DNA from: Actinomycetota bacterium
Lineage (GTDB): Bacteria > Actinomycetota > Aquicultoria > Subteraquimicrobiales > Subteraquimicrobiaceae
Length of the DNA stretch: 59,925 nucleotides
Direction: 5' to 3'
Assembly (NCBI GenBank): GCA_030018275.1
Contig: JASEGB010000005.1
Coordinates: forward strand, 35,956 to 95,880
Part shown: positions 32,146 through 41,570 of the stretch, in pieces
How positions within the stretch are numbered: position 1 is the first letter of the stretch
How the letters are laid out: every line of letters begins with the position of its first letter
Translations under genes and position numbers: made by a program
The notes under the pieces: generated by a model
The model's database searches: none
Told to the model about the DNA's origin: nothing
What the model saw: the letters and a program-made list of their open reading frames with translations, nothing else

Positions 32146-33348
32146 ATGCTTGGATTGATGCAGAATGAAGTTCCTCCACAACCAACCCAGAGGACATCCA
32201 AAGTTTTACTGATTGGTCTGGCCTTTTTAATGGTTGCTTTGATAAGTGCCATCATTGGGGGAATCATAGCCTCCTTTGTGGTTCCCTATGTGTTTGGAGT
32301 GGATCCCCTCAAACTCCTTAGTGGAAAATATCTAGAGCCATCTTCGCTCAGCCTGAGGTACGAACCCCCATTACAGAAGATCAAGATATTCAGCACCTCC
32401 GACCCCGTGGTTGCCGTGGCTCAAAAGGTTCAGCCCTCCGTGGTTAACATCAGAACCAAGATGATCATGTCCGACCTTTTCCACGAGGATATGGTGGCAA
32501 AGGGCATTGGCTCAGGGGTTATCTTCAGAAAGGATGGATATATTTTGACCAACTATCATGTAATCGAAGATGCCAAGGAGATTTGGGTAACCATAGGTAC
32601 CGAGGAAGATATCAAGGGCACCGTTTTGGGGGTGGACCCAGAAACCGATTTGGCAGTGGTCAAAGTGGATAAGAAAAACCTACCCGCCGCTGAGCTTGGT
32701 TCCGTCAAGGATGTAAAGGTCGGGGAGTTGGCGGTGGCCATCGGAAGTCCCTTTGGTTTCGAACACACCGTAACTGCGGGGGTCATCAGCGCTTTAAATA
32801 GGACGATATCCACAGCCGATCCCCATAAGGAGGTGGTAAAGACCTTCACCAACCTCATACAGACCGATGCGGCCATAAATCCCGGCAATAGTGGAGGAGC
32901 TCTGTGTAATTCCAAGGGACAGGTCATAGGGATTAATACACTGATATATTCCACCACGGGGGGCTATCAGGGCATAGGTTTTGCCACCCCCATAGATACG
33001 GCCATCGATGTAGCAAATCAGCTCATCAAGAAGGGAAAGGTGAGCCACCCCTATATCGGTATCTTAGGTCAAACGGTGGATAAAGAATACGCCAAGAAGC
33101 ATGGATTAAAGGTAGATCATGGAGCAATCATCGTAGAGGTAGTTGAGGATAGTCCCGCTGGAGAGGTGGGACTTGAGCGAGGCGATATCATCATCGTCTT
33201 CGATGGCAAACCCATTAAGAATATGGATGAGCTCATTGAAGCCATAAGGAGCAAAGAGGTTGGAGACAAGGTAAAGGTGACTTACCTTCGTGATGATAAG
33301 AAGACAACTGTGCAGTTGACATTGGCGGAGAAACCTCGAAGATTTTAG
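32146..33348 (+). CDS. htrA: HtrA/DegP-type membrane serine protease with PDZ domain
   Basis: 400 residues. Short cytoplasmic N-terminus, one membrane helix (residues 19-50), then a trypsin-like domain with His in ILTNYHVIED, Asp in ETDLAVVKV and Ser in NPGNSGGAL, and a PDZ domain (AIIVEVVEDSPAGEVGLERG; RSKEVGDKVKVTYLRD). It degrades or refolds damaged extracytoplasmic proteins. ATG 32146 follows GGGAGGG. Confidence 0.93.
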   Translation: MLGLMQNEVPPQPTQRTSKVLLIGLAFLMVALISAIIGGIIASFVVPYVFGVDPLKLLSGKYLEPSSLSLRYEPPLQKIKIFSTSDPVVAVAQKVQPSVVNIRTKMIMSDLFHEDMVAKGIGSGVIFRKDGYILTNYHVIEDAKEIWVTIGTEEDIKGTVLGVDPETDLAVVKVDKKNLPAAELGSVKDVKVGELAVAIGSPFGFEHTVTAGVISALNRTISTADPHKEVVKTFTNLIQTDAAINPGNSGGALCNSKGQVIGINTLIYSTTGGYQGIGFATPIDTAIDVANQLIKKGKVSHPYIGILGQTVDKEYAKKHGLKVDHGAIIVEVVEDSPAGEVGLERGDIIIVFDGKPIKNMDELIEAIRSKEVGDKVKVTYLRDDKKTTVQLTLAEKPRRF

Positions 33349-33370
33349 GTATGTAAGCCGAAACTTAAGA

Positions 33371-33412
33371 TGTATTATTAACAAGATGGGTTAATACTAT
33401 GGTCGGGGTGAA
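33371..33412 (+). repeat. Repeat family B, copy 2
   Basis: 42 bp, almost identical to 8064-8105, including the GGTCGGGGTGAA end. It lies 18 nt before the HD-GYP gene. Confidence 0.85.
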
Positions 33413-33430
33413 ACTTAAGGATTCGATGGA

Positions 33431-34957
33431 GTGAGTTCAGTGGAAGATGCCAATTTAAAGCTCAATGCCATATATCAGGTGAATGAGGCACTTCGAGAGC
33501 TGCCTGAATTGGGCGATTTTTCAAAGGCGCTCGTGGCAGAGACGGTGAATGCTCTCGGGGCATCCATTTGCACCTTTACCCTCTGGGATGAGAAGGGAAA
33601 CTTAACCAGGGTAGCGGAAATTGGTCCCGGAACCGATGATGACCATTTCATGAATCTGGAGAAGCGCATCACCTTGGAGGCGATTGAAAAAATGTCTCCA
33701 ATCCGAAGGACTGATGACTTCCTCGTGGGGGAAGAGCTTTTCTGTATATCCGCTCCCCTCCGCCTTAAGGATAAAGCCATGGGAGCACTTCTCGTTTGCT
33801 CTCTTCATCCTTTAAGCCAAGATGATGAGCGATTCCTTTCAGCCCTCGCTGGTCAGGCGGCCTTGTCCATTGAAACAAACAAACTTAGGGAAAGAATCGG
33901 GCTGGAAACAACGGAGTTCTTTAGTATCGTTGAGATTGGAAAGGCGATCAATTCCGTTCTCGATCTTAATGAGCTTTTGAATCTGATTTGCCGCATTGCC
34001 ATACAACTGGTGAGGGGAGAGACATCCTCCGTGATGCTTCTGGATAATCTGGCTGGAGAGCTTACAATCGAAGCCGCTTGCGGTTTGGACGAGGACATCA
34101 TCAGGAGGGCGAAGGTGAAATTGGGTGAACAAATCGCCGGTTGGGTGGCGGAGAAAGGAATTCCATTGCTGCTTACCGATGTAACCAAGGACACCCGCTT
34201 TAAAAACTTGACTCGAAAGAAAAGGAAAATAAAATCCGCTCTCTGCGTACCCCTAAAGAAGAAGGAGGAAATCATAGGAGTATTAAGCGTGGATATCATC
34301 GAATCCGATTATAGATTTTCCGAGGAAGATTTGGAACTGCTGAGCATTTTGGCAGAACAGGCGGCAGTTGCCATTGAAAACGCTCGATCCTACGCCAAGG
34401 TTCAGGATTTATATTTAAATACCATCCGTGCCCTTACCCTGACCGTTGAAGCTCGGGAGAGCTATACCAAAGGTCATTCCCAGCGGGTCTCAGATTATGC
34501 CGTTGCCATCGCCCGAAAGTTGGGTCTCGCGAGAGACTTTATCGAAGTGCTACAATACGCGGGACTTTTGCATGATGTGGGCAAGATAACAATAGATGAA
34601 GGGGTACTGCTCAAACCCGGTGCTCTGACAGCCAAGGAGCGCGAAATAATCGAGACCCATCCACATGAGAGCGTGAGAATTCTTGAATCCATAATTTTCC
34701 TTAATCAGGTTATCCCCATCATCCGCCATCATCATGAGAGATACGATGGTCGAGGTTACGTGGATAAGCTGGGAGGAGAAAATATCCCCATCGGATCCCG
34801 CATATTGGCTGTGGCGGATGCCTTTGAGGCGATGACTTCGGAGCGTTCTTACAGACCCGCTTTGACTGTGGAGCAAGCCGTTGCTGAGCTTAAGAAGTGT
34901 TCAGGAACGCAATTCGATCCCAAAATAGTCGAAGTTTTCCTATCCATAATCGAATAG
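33431..34957 (+). CDS. GAF-GAF-HD-GYP c-di-GMP phosphodiesterase-like protein
   Basis: 508 residues. Two GAF-type domains (about 10-160 and 170-320, e.g. AGWVAEKGIPLLLTDVTKDT, then CVPLKKKEEIIGVLSVD) precede an HD-GYP domain: HSQRVSDYAVAIARKLG, LLHDVGKITIDE, ETHPHESV, HHHERYDGRGY and RILAVADAFEAMTS. The HD metal residues are intact. Cytosolic sensor coupled to c-di-GMP hydrolysis. GTG 33431 or GTG 33440. Confidence 0.88.
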   Translation: MSSVEDANLKLNAIYQVNEALRELPELGDFSKALVAETVNALGASICTFTLWDEKGNLTRVAEIGPGTDDDHFMNLEKRITLEAIEKMSPIRRTDDFLVGEELFCISAPLRLKDKAMGALLVCSLHPLSQDDERFLSALAGQAALSIETNKLRERIGLETTEFFSIVEIGKAINSVLDLNELLNLICRIAIQLVRGETSSVMLLDNLAGELTIEAACGLDEDIIRRAKVKLGEQIAGWVAEKGIPLLLTDVTKDTRFKNLTRKKRKIKSALCVPLKKKEEIIGVLSVDIIESDYRFSEEDLELLSILAEQAAVAIENARSYAKVQDLYLNTIRALTLTVEARESYTKGHSQRVSDYAVAIARKLGLARDFIEVLQYAGLLHDVGKITIDEGVLLKPGALTAKEREIIETHPHESVRILESIIFLNQVIPIIRHHHERYDGRGYVDKLGGENIPIGSRILAVADAFEAMTSERSYRPALTVEQAVAELKKCSGTQFDPKIVEVFLSIIE

Positions 34958-35024
34958 AAGTCCTTTGTGTGGAAATAAGTTTCCTCTTTCTCCCTCGACA
35001 TTATATGTATCCGGGTGAAGAAGA

Positions 35025-36692
35025 ATGATCAAGGAAAGGCTAAAGGATTTAATTTCTTTAAGCATAGAGAGGGCTAAAGCAGCTGGAGAACTCAAAATAG
35101 GTGAGGTTCCGGAGATTGTCCTCGAGCGACCGAAGGAGAAGATATTCGGTGATTGGGCCACAAATGTGGCCATGGTTCTGGCCAGCGAGGCGAAGCTCTC
35201 AAGCCTCGATATCGCTCGAACCATTCTCAAATACCTCGACGATAAGCAACATTTTCTCACAAAGGTCGAGGTCGCTGGAGGAGGATTCATCAATTTTTTC
35301 CTGAGTAATCGATGGCTATACGAGGTTCTCAAGGAAGTCGATGCTCTGGGAGAGGGATATGGACACTCCAATTTGGGTCAGGGACAGAAGGTGCAGATAG
35401 AATTCGTGAGCGCCAATCCGGTTGGTCCCATGCACGTGGGACACGGTCGTTGGGCTGCGGTGGGGGATACCTTAGCCAACATCATGGTCGCTTTGGGCTA
35501 TGAAGTCACTCGTGAATTCTATATAAATGATTACGGGACTCAAATGAATGTCTTCGGAAAATCCGTGGCTGTTAGATATTATCAGCTCCTGGGAAGGGAT
35601 ATATCCTTCCCCGAGGATGGTTATCGGGGAGAATACATAAGGGATATCGCTCGAGAGATCATAGAAGAGGAGAGCGACAAATATCTTAATCTTTCGGAGG
35701 AAGAAAGAGAAGAGCTTTTCAGAGAGCGTGCTTACGTTCAGGTTTTAGAGCATATGAAGAAGGTCCTACATGATATGGGCGTGGACTTTGACGTATGGTT
35801 TTCCGAAAGCGATCTCCATCGATCTGGAGCGGTGAACATGACGGTTAGGGAGCTAAGGAAACGGGGCCATGTTTATGAGAGGGATGGAGCCCTGTGGCTT
35901 AGGACAACTACCTTTGGAGACGATAAGGATAGGGTATTGATACGAGAAAGCGGCGAGCCCACCTATTTCGCCGCCGATATAGCCTATCACAGGAACAAGT
36001 TTGAACGAGGTTTTGAAAAGGTCATAAACCTTTGGGGAGCGGATCATCATGGATATGTGCCCCGTATGAAGGCGGCGATAAAGGCCTTGGGATACCCCGA
36101 GGATGTTCTGGAGGTAATCATCGGTCAATTGGTCAATCTCTATAAAAGCGGCGAACCGGTGCGGATGTCCAAACGCACTGGGGAGATGGTGACCCTGGAG
36201 GAATTGCTCCAAGAAGTGGGAAGAGATGCTGCTCGCTACTTTTTCCTTACCAGAAGCACCGACAGTCCCTTGGATTTCGATATCGAGCTTGCTAAGAGGC
36301 AATCCACTGAGAATCCCGTATATTATGTGCAGTATGCCCATGCTCGTATCTGCAGCATAATGGATTTCGCCCGTGAGAAAGGAATAACCCCTTTACCCGC
36401 CAGTGAAGTTGACTTGGAACTTTTGGTTCATGAATCGGAATTGGACTTGATGCGTAAATTGGCGGAGTTTGGGGAAGTTGTGGAGAGAGCAGCGTTGCAA
36501 TGTACGCCTCATATCTTAACCAGATATGCTGAGGATCTGGCCTCCCTTTTTCATGTCTTCTACACTCAATGTCGAGTGATAAGCGGGGATAGGGACTTGA
36601 CCCAGGCAAGATTGACTTTAACTCGATGTACCCGGATAGTATTGCGAAACGTTCTAACCCTCCTGGGAGTCAGCGCGCCACGGAAAATGTAA
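35025..36692 (+). CDS. argS: Arginyl-tRNA synthetase
   Basis: Class I synthetase of 555 residues. FGDWATNVAMVLA near the N-terminus (ArgRS add-1), HIGH as VGPMHVGHGRWA near 131, NLWGADHHGYV near 331, and KMSKS-like MSKRTGEMVTLEEL near 381. Anticodon-binding C-terminal DALR domain ending in LLGVSAPRKM. ATG 35025 follows GGGTGAAGAAG. It opens the actinobacterial argS-lysA-thr block. Confidence 0.95.
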   Translation: MIKERLKDLISLSIERAKAAGELKIGEVPEIVLERPKEKIFGDWATNVAMVLASEAKLSSLDIARTILKYLDDKQHFLTKVEVAGGGFINFFLSNRWLYEVLKEVDALGEGYGHSNLGQGQKVQIEFVSANPVGPMHVGHGRWAAVGDTLANIMVALGYEVTREFYINDYGTQMNVFGKSVAVRYYQLLGRDISFPEDGYRGEYIRDIAREIIEEESDKYLNLSEEEREELFRERAYVQVLEHMKKVLHDMGVDFDVWFSESDLHRSGAVNMTVRELRKRGHVYERDGALWLRTTTFGDDKDRVLIRESGEPTYFAADIAYHRNKFERGFEKVINLWGADHHGYVPRMKAAIKALGYPEDVLEVIIGQLVNLYKSGEPVRMSKRTGEMVTLEELLQEVGRDAARYFFLTRSTDSPLDFDIELAKRQSTENPVYYVQYAHARICSIMDFAREKGITPLPASEVDLELLVHESELDLMRKLAEFGEVVERAALQCTPHILTRYAEDLASLFHVFYTQCRVISGDRDLTQARLTLTRCTRIVLRNVLTLLGVSAPRKM

Positions 36693-36694
36693 CC

Positions 36695-36736
36695 TGTATT
36701 ATTAACAAGATGGGTTAACACTAGTCCAGATGTAAC
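36695..36736 (+). repeat. Repeat family B, copy 3
   Basis: Starts TGTATTATTAACAAGATGGG two nt after the argS stop; the 3' half diverges (TAGTCCAGATGTAA). 12 nt before nfo. Confidence 0.8.
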
Positions 36737-36748
36737 CATCGATGGGAA

Positions 36749-37594
36749 ATGAGATTTGGGGCACATGTTTCCATCGCGGGCAAAATTTATCTCGCTGTTG
36801 ACAGGGCAGCTAAAAGGGGCTGTCAAGCCATGCAGATTTTCTCCGGCAACCCCAGGAGTTGGCAAAGTCCGAAGATTCCAGAAGCGGATTTGGAGGAATT
36901 CAAAATTCGACGGGAGAAGGCCGAGATAGAACCCCTAATACTTCACCTCCCATATCTGGTTAACCTGGGTTCCCCCATTGAATCCGTTTATATCAAATCC
37001 ATTGACCTAATGAGCGAGGCCACCCGCAGGGCGAGGCAACTCCAAGCGGCATATTTGATATTCCACGTTGGAAGTCACCGCGGTGCGGGCAAAGAAAATG
37101 GTCTTCTTGGAGTTAGCCGAGCTTTAGCTCACATACTGGAAAGAGACGATTTTAAAGGGCAAATTCTTCTTGAGAATACCGCGGGTCAAAAATATGCCCT
37201 CGGTTCAACATTTGAGGAGCTCAGGTTCATTTTAAGTGAGCTCAGTTGGAGTAATCGGATTGGAGTTTGCTTCGATACCTGCCATGGATTTGCCGCCGGG
37301 TACGATGTTTCCACCGAAGTTGGATTGGAAAGGACCCTTTCATCCTTCGATGAGATGGTGGGGTTGGAAAGATTGAAAGTCCTTCACGCCAATGATTGCA
37401 GGGCTCCTCTGGCATCTCGCATCGACCGACACGAGCACATTGGCTGGGGCTTTATTGGCTTGGAGGGATTCAAAGGAATTGTAAATCGCCCCGAGCTTAA
37501 GGGTTTGCCCTGTATCTTGGAGACACCAAGGATGACTTACGAGGACGATGTGAGGAATTTGTCTATCTTAAAGAGCCTGGTCAACCACAGGTAA
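36749..37594 (+). CDS. nfo: Endonuclease IV (AP endonuclease)
   Basis: 281 residues. FGAHVSIAGKIYLAV, then MQIFSGNPRSWQSP, FHVGSHRGAG, ILLENTAGQ, CFDTCHGFAAGYD, LHANDCRAPLASRIDRHEHI and LETPRMT: all three Zn sites are intact. It cuts abasic sites in base excision repair. ATG 36749; only GATGGGAAA ahead. Confidence 0.95.
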   Translation: MRFGAHVSIAGKIYLAVDRAAKRGCQAMQIFSGNPRSWQSPKIPEADLEEFKIRREKAEIEPLILHLPYLVNLGSPIESVYIKSIDLMSEATRRARQLQAAYLIFHVGSHRGAGKENGLLGVSRALAHILERDDFKGQILLENTAGQKYALGSTFEELRFILSELSWSNRIGVCFDTCHGFAAGYDVSTEVGLERTLSSFDEMVGLERLKVLHANDCRAPLASRIDRHEHIGWGFIGLEGFKGIVNRPELKGLPCILETPRMTYEDDVRNLSILKSLVNHR

Positions 37595-37676
37595 CAAGAA
37601 TTGATGTTCTTTACTATTTTAATTTCCTATGTTAAACTGGGAAAATCCAAAATTAAGATGATGCGGGTGAGATTTA

Positions 37677-38978
37677 GTGGTTCTTCCGATAACGGCCAAG
37701 ATCAATGAGAGAAATCATCTGGAGATCGGTGGTTGCGATACCGTAGAGCTCGCTCAGCGGTTTGGCACCCCTTTATTCGTTATGGACGAGGAGACCATTA
37801 GACGGAAGTGCCGCGAGTACCTCGGAGCCTTCACGAAGCGCTCAGAGAATGTTGAAATCATTTACGCTGGCAAAGCCCTCCTTTCTCTAGCCATGTGCCA
37901 GATAATCAAGGAAGAGGGACTTTCCCTCGATGTTTCCTCCGGAGGCGAGCTATACATCGCCATAAAGGCGAAATTTCCCCCAAAAAAGATATACATTCAT
38001 GGAAACAACAAGACACCAGAGGAGCTAAATCTCGCTCTCGACCATGATGTGGGTTGCATCATTGTTGATAGTGAAAGTGAATTGGAATTACTGGATGAAA
38101 TGGCTGTAAAGAAGGGAAAGAAGCCTCGCATCTTTCTTCGAATCACACCGGGTATTACGGTCACTACCCATAGCTATATCCAAACGGGTCAGGTGGATTC
38201 GAAATTCGGCTTTGGTCTGGTGAATGGCACTGCCCTCAATGCGGTGAAGAAGGCACTGGTCATGAAGAGTGTAAATCTAACGGGACTTCACACTCATATA
38301 GGTTCTCAAATCTTCGCCCTCCACTCCTATGCCAAAGCGATCGAACTCATCATGGAATTCGTGAAGCAGGTGTTGGACGAGACTGGATTCGAGGTTAGGG
38401 AGCTCAATGCCGGAGGCGGTTTGGGCATCAAATATGAAGCCACGGATGAACCTTCCACCATCGATGAGTATGCGGAGGTCATAGTGGGAGGTATTCGTGA
38501 GGAGGCAAAGAGGTTGGGTCTACCCATTCCCAAAATCATGATCGAGCCAGGACGTTCCATCGTGGGAAATGCCGGTGTGACATTGTATACCATCGGAACA
38601 ATAAAGATGATACCAGGGGTAAGAACCTATATCTCTGTGGATGGTGGGATGTCCGATAACCTTCGCCCCATGCTTTACGATGCCGTCTACGAGGCAATAA
38701 TCGCCAATAAAGCCAGTTCTAAGCCCTCGGTCAAAGTTACCATCGCTGGAAAACACTGCGAATCCGGGGATATCCTCATTAAGGATGCTATACTCCCTGA
38801 AGTGGAGGTAGGAGATATTTTGTGCACTCCGGCTACTGGCGCTTATGGTTATGTGATGGCCAACAACTACAATAAACAACCACGTCCTCCAGTGGTTTTG
38901 GTTAAGGACGGAAGGGCTAGGACGATAATCCGCCGAGAAACTTACGAGGATCTACTGAGGTTGGAAGAACTACTGTGA
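37677..38978 (+). CDS. lysA: Diaminopimelate decarboxylase
   Basis: 433 residues, PLP-dependent fold III. PLP Lys in EIIYAGKALLSLA near 64, GLHTHIGSQIF near 202, GGGLGIKYE near 245, EPGRSIVGNAG near 291, and CESGDILIKD near 361. Last step of lysine synthesis. GTG 37677 after GGGTGAGA. Next to hom/thrC as in Mycobacterium. Confidence 0.95.
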   Translation: MVLPITAKINERNHLEIGGCDTVELAQRFGTPLFVMDEETIRRKCREYLGAFTKRSENVEIIYAGKALLSLAMCQIIKEEGLSLDVSSGGELYIAIKAKFPPKKIYIHGNNKTPEELNLALDHDVGCIIVDSESELELLDEMAVKKGKKPRIFLRITPGITVTTHSYIQTGQVDSKFGFGLVNGTALNAVKKALVMKSVNLTGLHTHIGSQIFALHSYAKAIELIMEFVKQVLDETGFEVRELNAGGGLGIKYEATDEPSTIDEYAEVIVGGIREEAKRLGLPIPKIMIEPGRSIVGNAGVTLYTIGTIKMIPGVRTYISVDGGMSDNLRPMLYDAVYEAIIANKASSKPSVKVTIAGKHCESGDILIKDAILPEVEVGDILCTPATGAYGYVMANNYNKQPRPPVVLVKDGRARTIIRRETYEDLLRLEELL

Positions 38979-38985
38979 AATTAAC

Positions 38986-39013
38986 TGCAATGTTCACGAT
39001 ACATTGGTAACAC
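38986..39013 (+). repeat. Repeat family C, copy 2
   Basis: TGCAATGTTCACGATACATT, then GGTAACAC; continues into CCCTGGACATAA, resembling the start of family A. A small hairpin ACTCC..GGAGT and CTTTTT follow near 39026-39056. Confidence 0.65.
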
Positions 39014-39078
39014 TTTAACCCTGGACATAACTCCGCTGCTGGAGTATTAATAAAGCTTTTTGCCAAACTAGTTTAAAA

Positions 39079-39084
39079 TATAAT
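39079..39084 (+). promoter_or_regulatory. -10 candidate upstream of hom
   Basis: TATAAT, with the GTGAAC-type array beginning 5 nt later. Same layout as at 32018. Confidence 0.35.
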
Positions 39085-39088
39085 TACT

Positions 39089-39116
39089 GTGAATCCTGAA
39101 CGGTGAACTGAACTAA
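39089..39116 (+). repeat. Heptad array, GTGAAC family, upstream of hom
   Basis: Words GTGAATC, CTGAACG, GTGAACT and GAACTAA in phase, in the presumed 5' leader of hom. Confidence 0.75.
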
Positions 39117-39136
39117 CTAGTAAGAAGGGATGAGAG

Positions 39137-40432
39137 ATGAAGAAAGAGATAAACATCGGTCTCCTCGGATTGGGAACTGTAGGCTCTGGTGTTTTTAAGG
39201 TTTTAACCACCCATAGAGAGAACTTTCGAAGCAAGGTCGGAGCGGAGTTGAAGATCAAAGCCATTTTAGAAAAGGATGTCTTAAAAGTGGAGGCTCTTGG
39301 GGCTATGAACCTGCTTGTCAAAGACGTCTCCTTGATTTTGAATGATCCCCAAATCGACATCGTGGTGGAGGTAATAGGAGGAATTGAACCCGCTAAAAGC
39401 TTCATTCTTCAAGCTATCCACAAAGGAAAACAAGTGGTAACCGCGAACAAGGAGCTTCTCGCCAATTATGGAGAGGAAATACTGGAAGCCGCTGATGGAT
39501 GTGGCGTCGATGTTTATTTTGAAGCCAGTGTGGGTGGAGGAATTCCCATCATCCGACCCTTAAAAGAGTGCCTGGCGGGAAACAAGATATTGAAGGTGAT
39601 GGGGGTGGTCAATGGCACTACCAATTTCATTCTGACTAAGATGGCGGAAGAAGGTCTTCCATTTGAGCAAGCATTGAAAGAGGCACAGCGAAGGGGATAT
39701 GCGGAAAGAGATCCATCAGCGGATGTAGAAGGGCACGACGCTGCGGCGAAAATAGCCATTTTGGCTTCTATTGCTTTTAACAGTCGTGTGGTGGCTTCTG
39801 AAGTGTTTACCGAGGGAATCTCAAAGGTTTCTTTAAGCGATATCGCCTATGCACAGGAAATCGGCTATACCATAAAGTTAATCGCTCTAGCTAAGGAGGA
39901 AAATGGAGAGTTAGACGTGAGGGTCCATCCCACCATGATTCCTTTAAGTCACCCTCTTGCCGCTGTCAAAGGAGTATATAATGCTATTTTTGTAGAGGGT
40001 GATGCCGTAGGTGAGGTGATGTTCTTTGGACAAGGAGCGGGTTCTATGCCCGCAGCCTCCGCTGTGGTGGGGGATATAATCGATGCAGCTCGAAATCTTC
40101 AATATGGACGAGGCGGCATAATTGGATGTACCTGCTTTGAAAGCAAGAAAATTCGATCCATAGATGACATTGAGACCAGTTATTATCTGTTGATGAATGT
40201 TGTCGATAAACCCGGCGTGTTGGCCAAGATCGCCAAGGCTTTTGGAGATAATGATGTCAGTTTGGCAAGCGTCATTCAGAAAGGACCGAGGGGACCAAAT
40301 GCAGAGCTCATGTTCATCACCCATCGAGTTCGAGAGAAAAACCTTCGAGCATCCCTAAGCGAAATAACCGAACTAGAGGTAGTAAATGAAATTTGCAACG
40401 TAATCAGAGTGGAGGGTCCTCGAGGTGGTTAG
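39137..40432 (+). CDS. hom: Homoserine dehydrogenase
   Basis: 431 residues. NAD-binding [16 protein letters not shown], catalytic [13 protein letters not shown] and [17 protein letters not shown], plus a C-terminal ACT domain ([20 protein letters not shown]) for feedback control. Makes homoserine for threonine and methionine. ATG 39137 after AGAAGGGATGA. Overlaps thrC by 8 nt. Confidence 0.95.
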   Translation: MKKEINIGLLGLGTVGSGVFKVLTTHRENFRSKVGAELKIKAILEKDVLKVEALGAMNLLVKDVSLILNDPQIDIVVEVIGGIEPAKSFILQAIHKGKQVVTANKELLANYGEEILEAADGCGVDVYFEASVGGGIPIIRPLKECLAGNKILKVMGVVNGTTNFILTKMAEEGLPFEQALKEAQRRGYAERDPSADVEGHDAAAKIAILASIAFNSRVVASEVFTEGISKVSLSDIAYAQEIGYTIKLIALAKEENGELDVRVHPTMIPLSHPLAAVKGVYNAIFVEGDAVGEVMFFGQGAGSMPAASAVVGDIIDAARNLQYGRGGIIGCTCFESKKIRSIDDIETSYYLLMNVVDKPGVLAKIAKAFGDNDVSLASVIQKGPRGPNAELMFITHRVREKNLRASLSEITELEVVNEICNVIRVEGPRGG

Positions 40433-41474
40433 TTGGAGAGGAGTTATCGAAGAATATCGTGATTTTCTCCCCGTTACCGAGAAAACCCCCGTTTGCACTC
40501 TGCTGGAAGGAAACACCCCCCTCATTTACGCACAAGAACTAAGCGAGAATTTGGGTTTACGAATCTTCCTGAAGTACGAAGGTCTAAACCCCACAGGCTC
40601 CTTTAAAGATAGGGGAATGACCATGGCCATAAGCAAGGCACTGGAGGAGAAGGCCGTTGCGGTTATGTGTGCGTCAACGGGTAACACCTCGGCTTCAGCC
40701 GCGGCTTATGCAGCCAAAGGGGGACTTAAGTGCATTGTGGTCATACCCGAAGGGAAAATAGCTTTGGGAAAGCTAGCCCAGGCATTGGTACATGGTGCCA
40801 AGGTGGTAGCCATAGGAGGAAATTTTGATAGTGCCCTCAAAATTGTTCGAGAAATAACCGGTAAACATCCCATAACTTTGGTCAATTCTTTAAATCCCTA
40901 TCGTCTTGAGGGGCAGAAAACCGGCGCTTTTGAAATCTGCGATGTCCTAGGCGAAGCCCCAGATTATCTTGCCATTCCCGTGGGAAATGCGGGAAACATC
41001 ACCGCCTATTGGATGGGTTTCCGGGATTATTTTAAAGCTGGAAGGATCAAGAGGCTTCCCAAGATGATCGGTTTTCAGGCTGAAGGGGCAGCTCCGATTG
41101 TTAGGGGTTATCCCATAGAAAAACCGGAGACGATCGCCACAGCGATCAGAATTGGAAATCCAGCCAGGTGGAAAGAGGCCGTGGAAGCCGCATCCTCTTC
41201 CGGCGGGTGGATAGAGATGGTTAGCGACGATGAGATACTTTCTGCCTACCAAATACTCGCCTCCGAACAGGGTATATTTGTGGAGCCCGCCTCGGCGGCA
41301 TCGCTGGCTGGGGTGAGAAAGTTCACCAAGCTTGGAAGGATCGAGTCGGGGGCAACTGTAGTTTGCATTCTGACGGGACATGGTCTTAAGGATCCAGATG
41401 TTGCCGTAAAGGTGGGTGGGGAAATAGTCGAGGCTGAAGCGACAACCGAGGCGGTCAAAAAAATCATCCTCTAA
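40425..41474 (+). CDS. thrC: Threonine synthase
   Basis: 349 residues, PLP fold II. PLP Lys in [14 protein letters not shown] near 57; [33 protein letters not shown]-terminal [11 protein letters not shown]. Converts O-phosphohomoserine to threonine. GTG 40425 overlaps the end of hom. Confidence 0.95.
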   Translation: MVSWRGVIEEYRDFLPVTEKTPVCTLLEGNTPLIYAQELSENLGLRIFLKYEGLNPTGSFKDRGMTMAISKALEEKAVAVMCASTGNTSASAAAYAAKGGLKCIVVIPEGKIALGKLAQALVHGAKVVAIGGNFDSALKIVREITGKHPITLVNSLNPYRLEGQKTGAFEICDVLGEAPDYLAIPVGNAGNITAYWMGFRDYFKAGRIKRLPKMIGFQAEGAAPIVRGYPIEKPETIATAIRIGNPARWKEAVEAASSSGGWIEMVSDDEILSAYQILASEQGIFVEPASAASLAGVRKFTKLGRIESGATVVCILTGHGLKDPDVAVKVGGEIVEAEATTEAVKKIIL

Positions 41475-41570
41475 ATAAGCGAGAGGGATGAGGGAGAAAT
41501 CTGGCTAGAGGATAACTCCTATAGCAGCTATCCATGTTGAGAAAGGAGATTGTGGGGAAAGGGATTGGGT

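Noticed and set aside
33853-34299. Minus-strand frame opposite the GAF/HD-GYP gene
   Set aside because: Shadow of a well-supported coding region.
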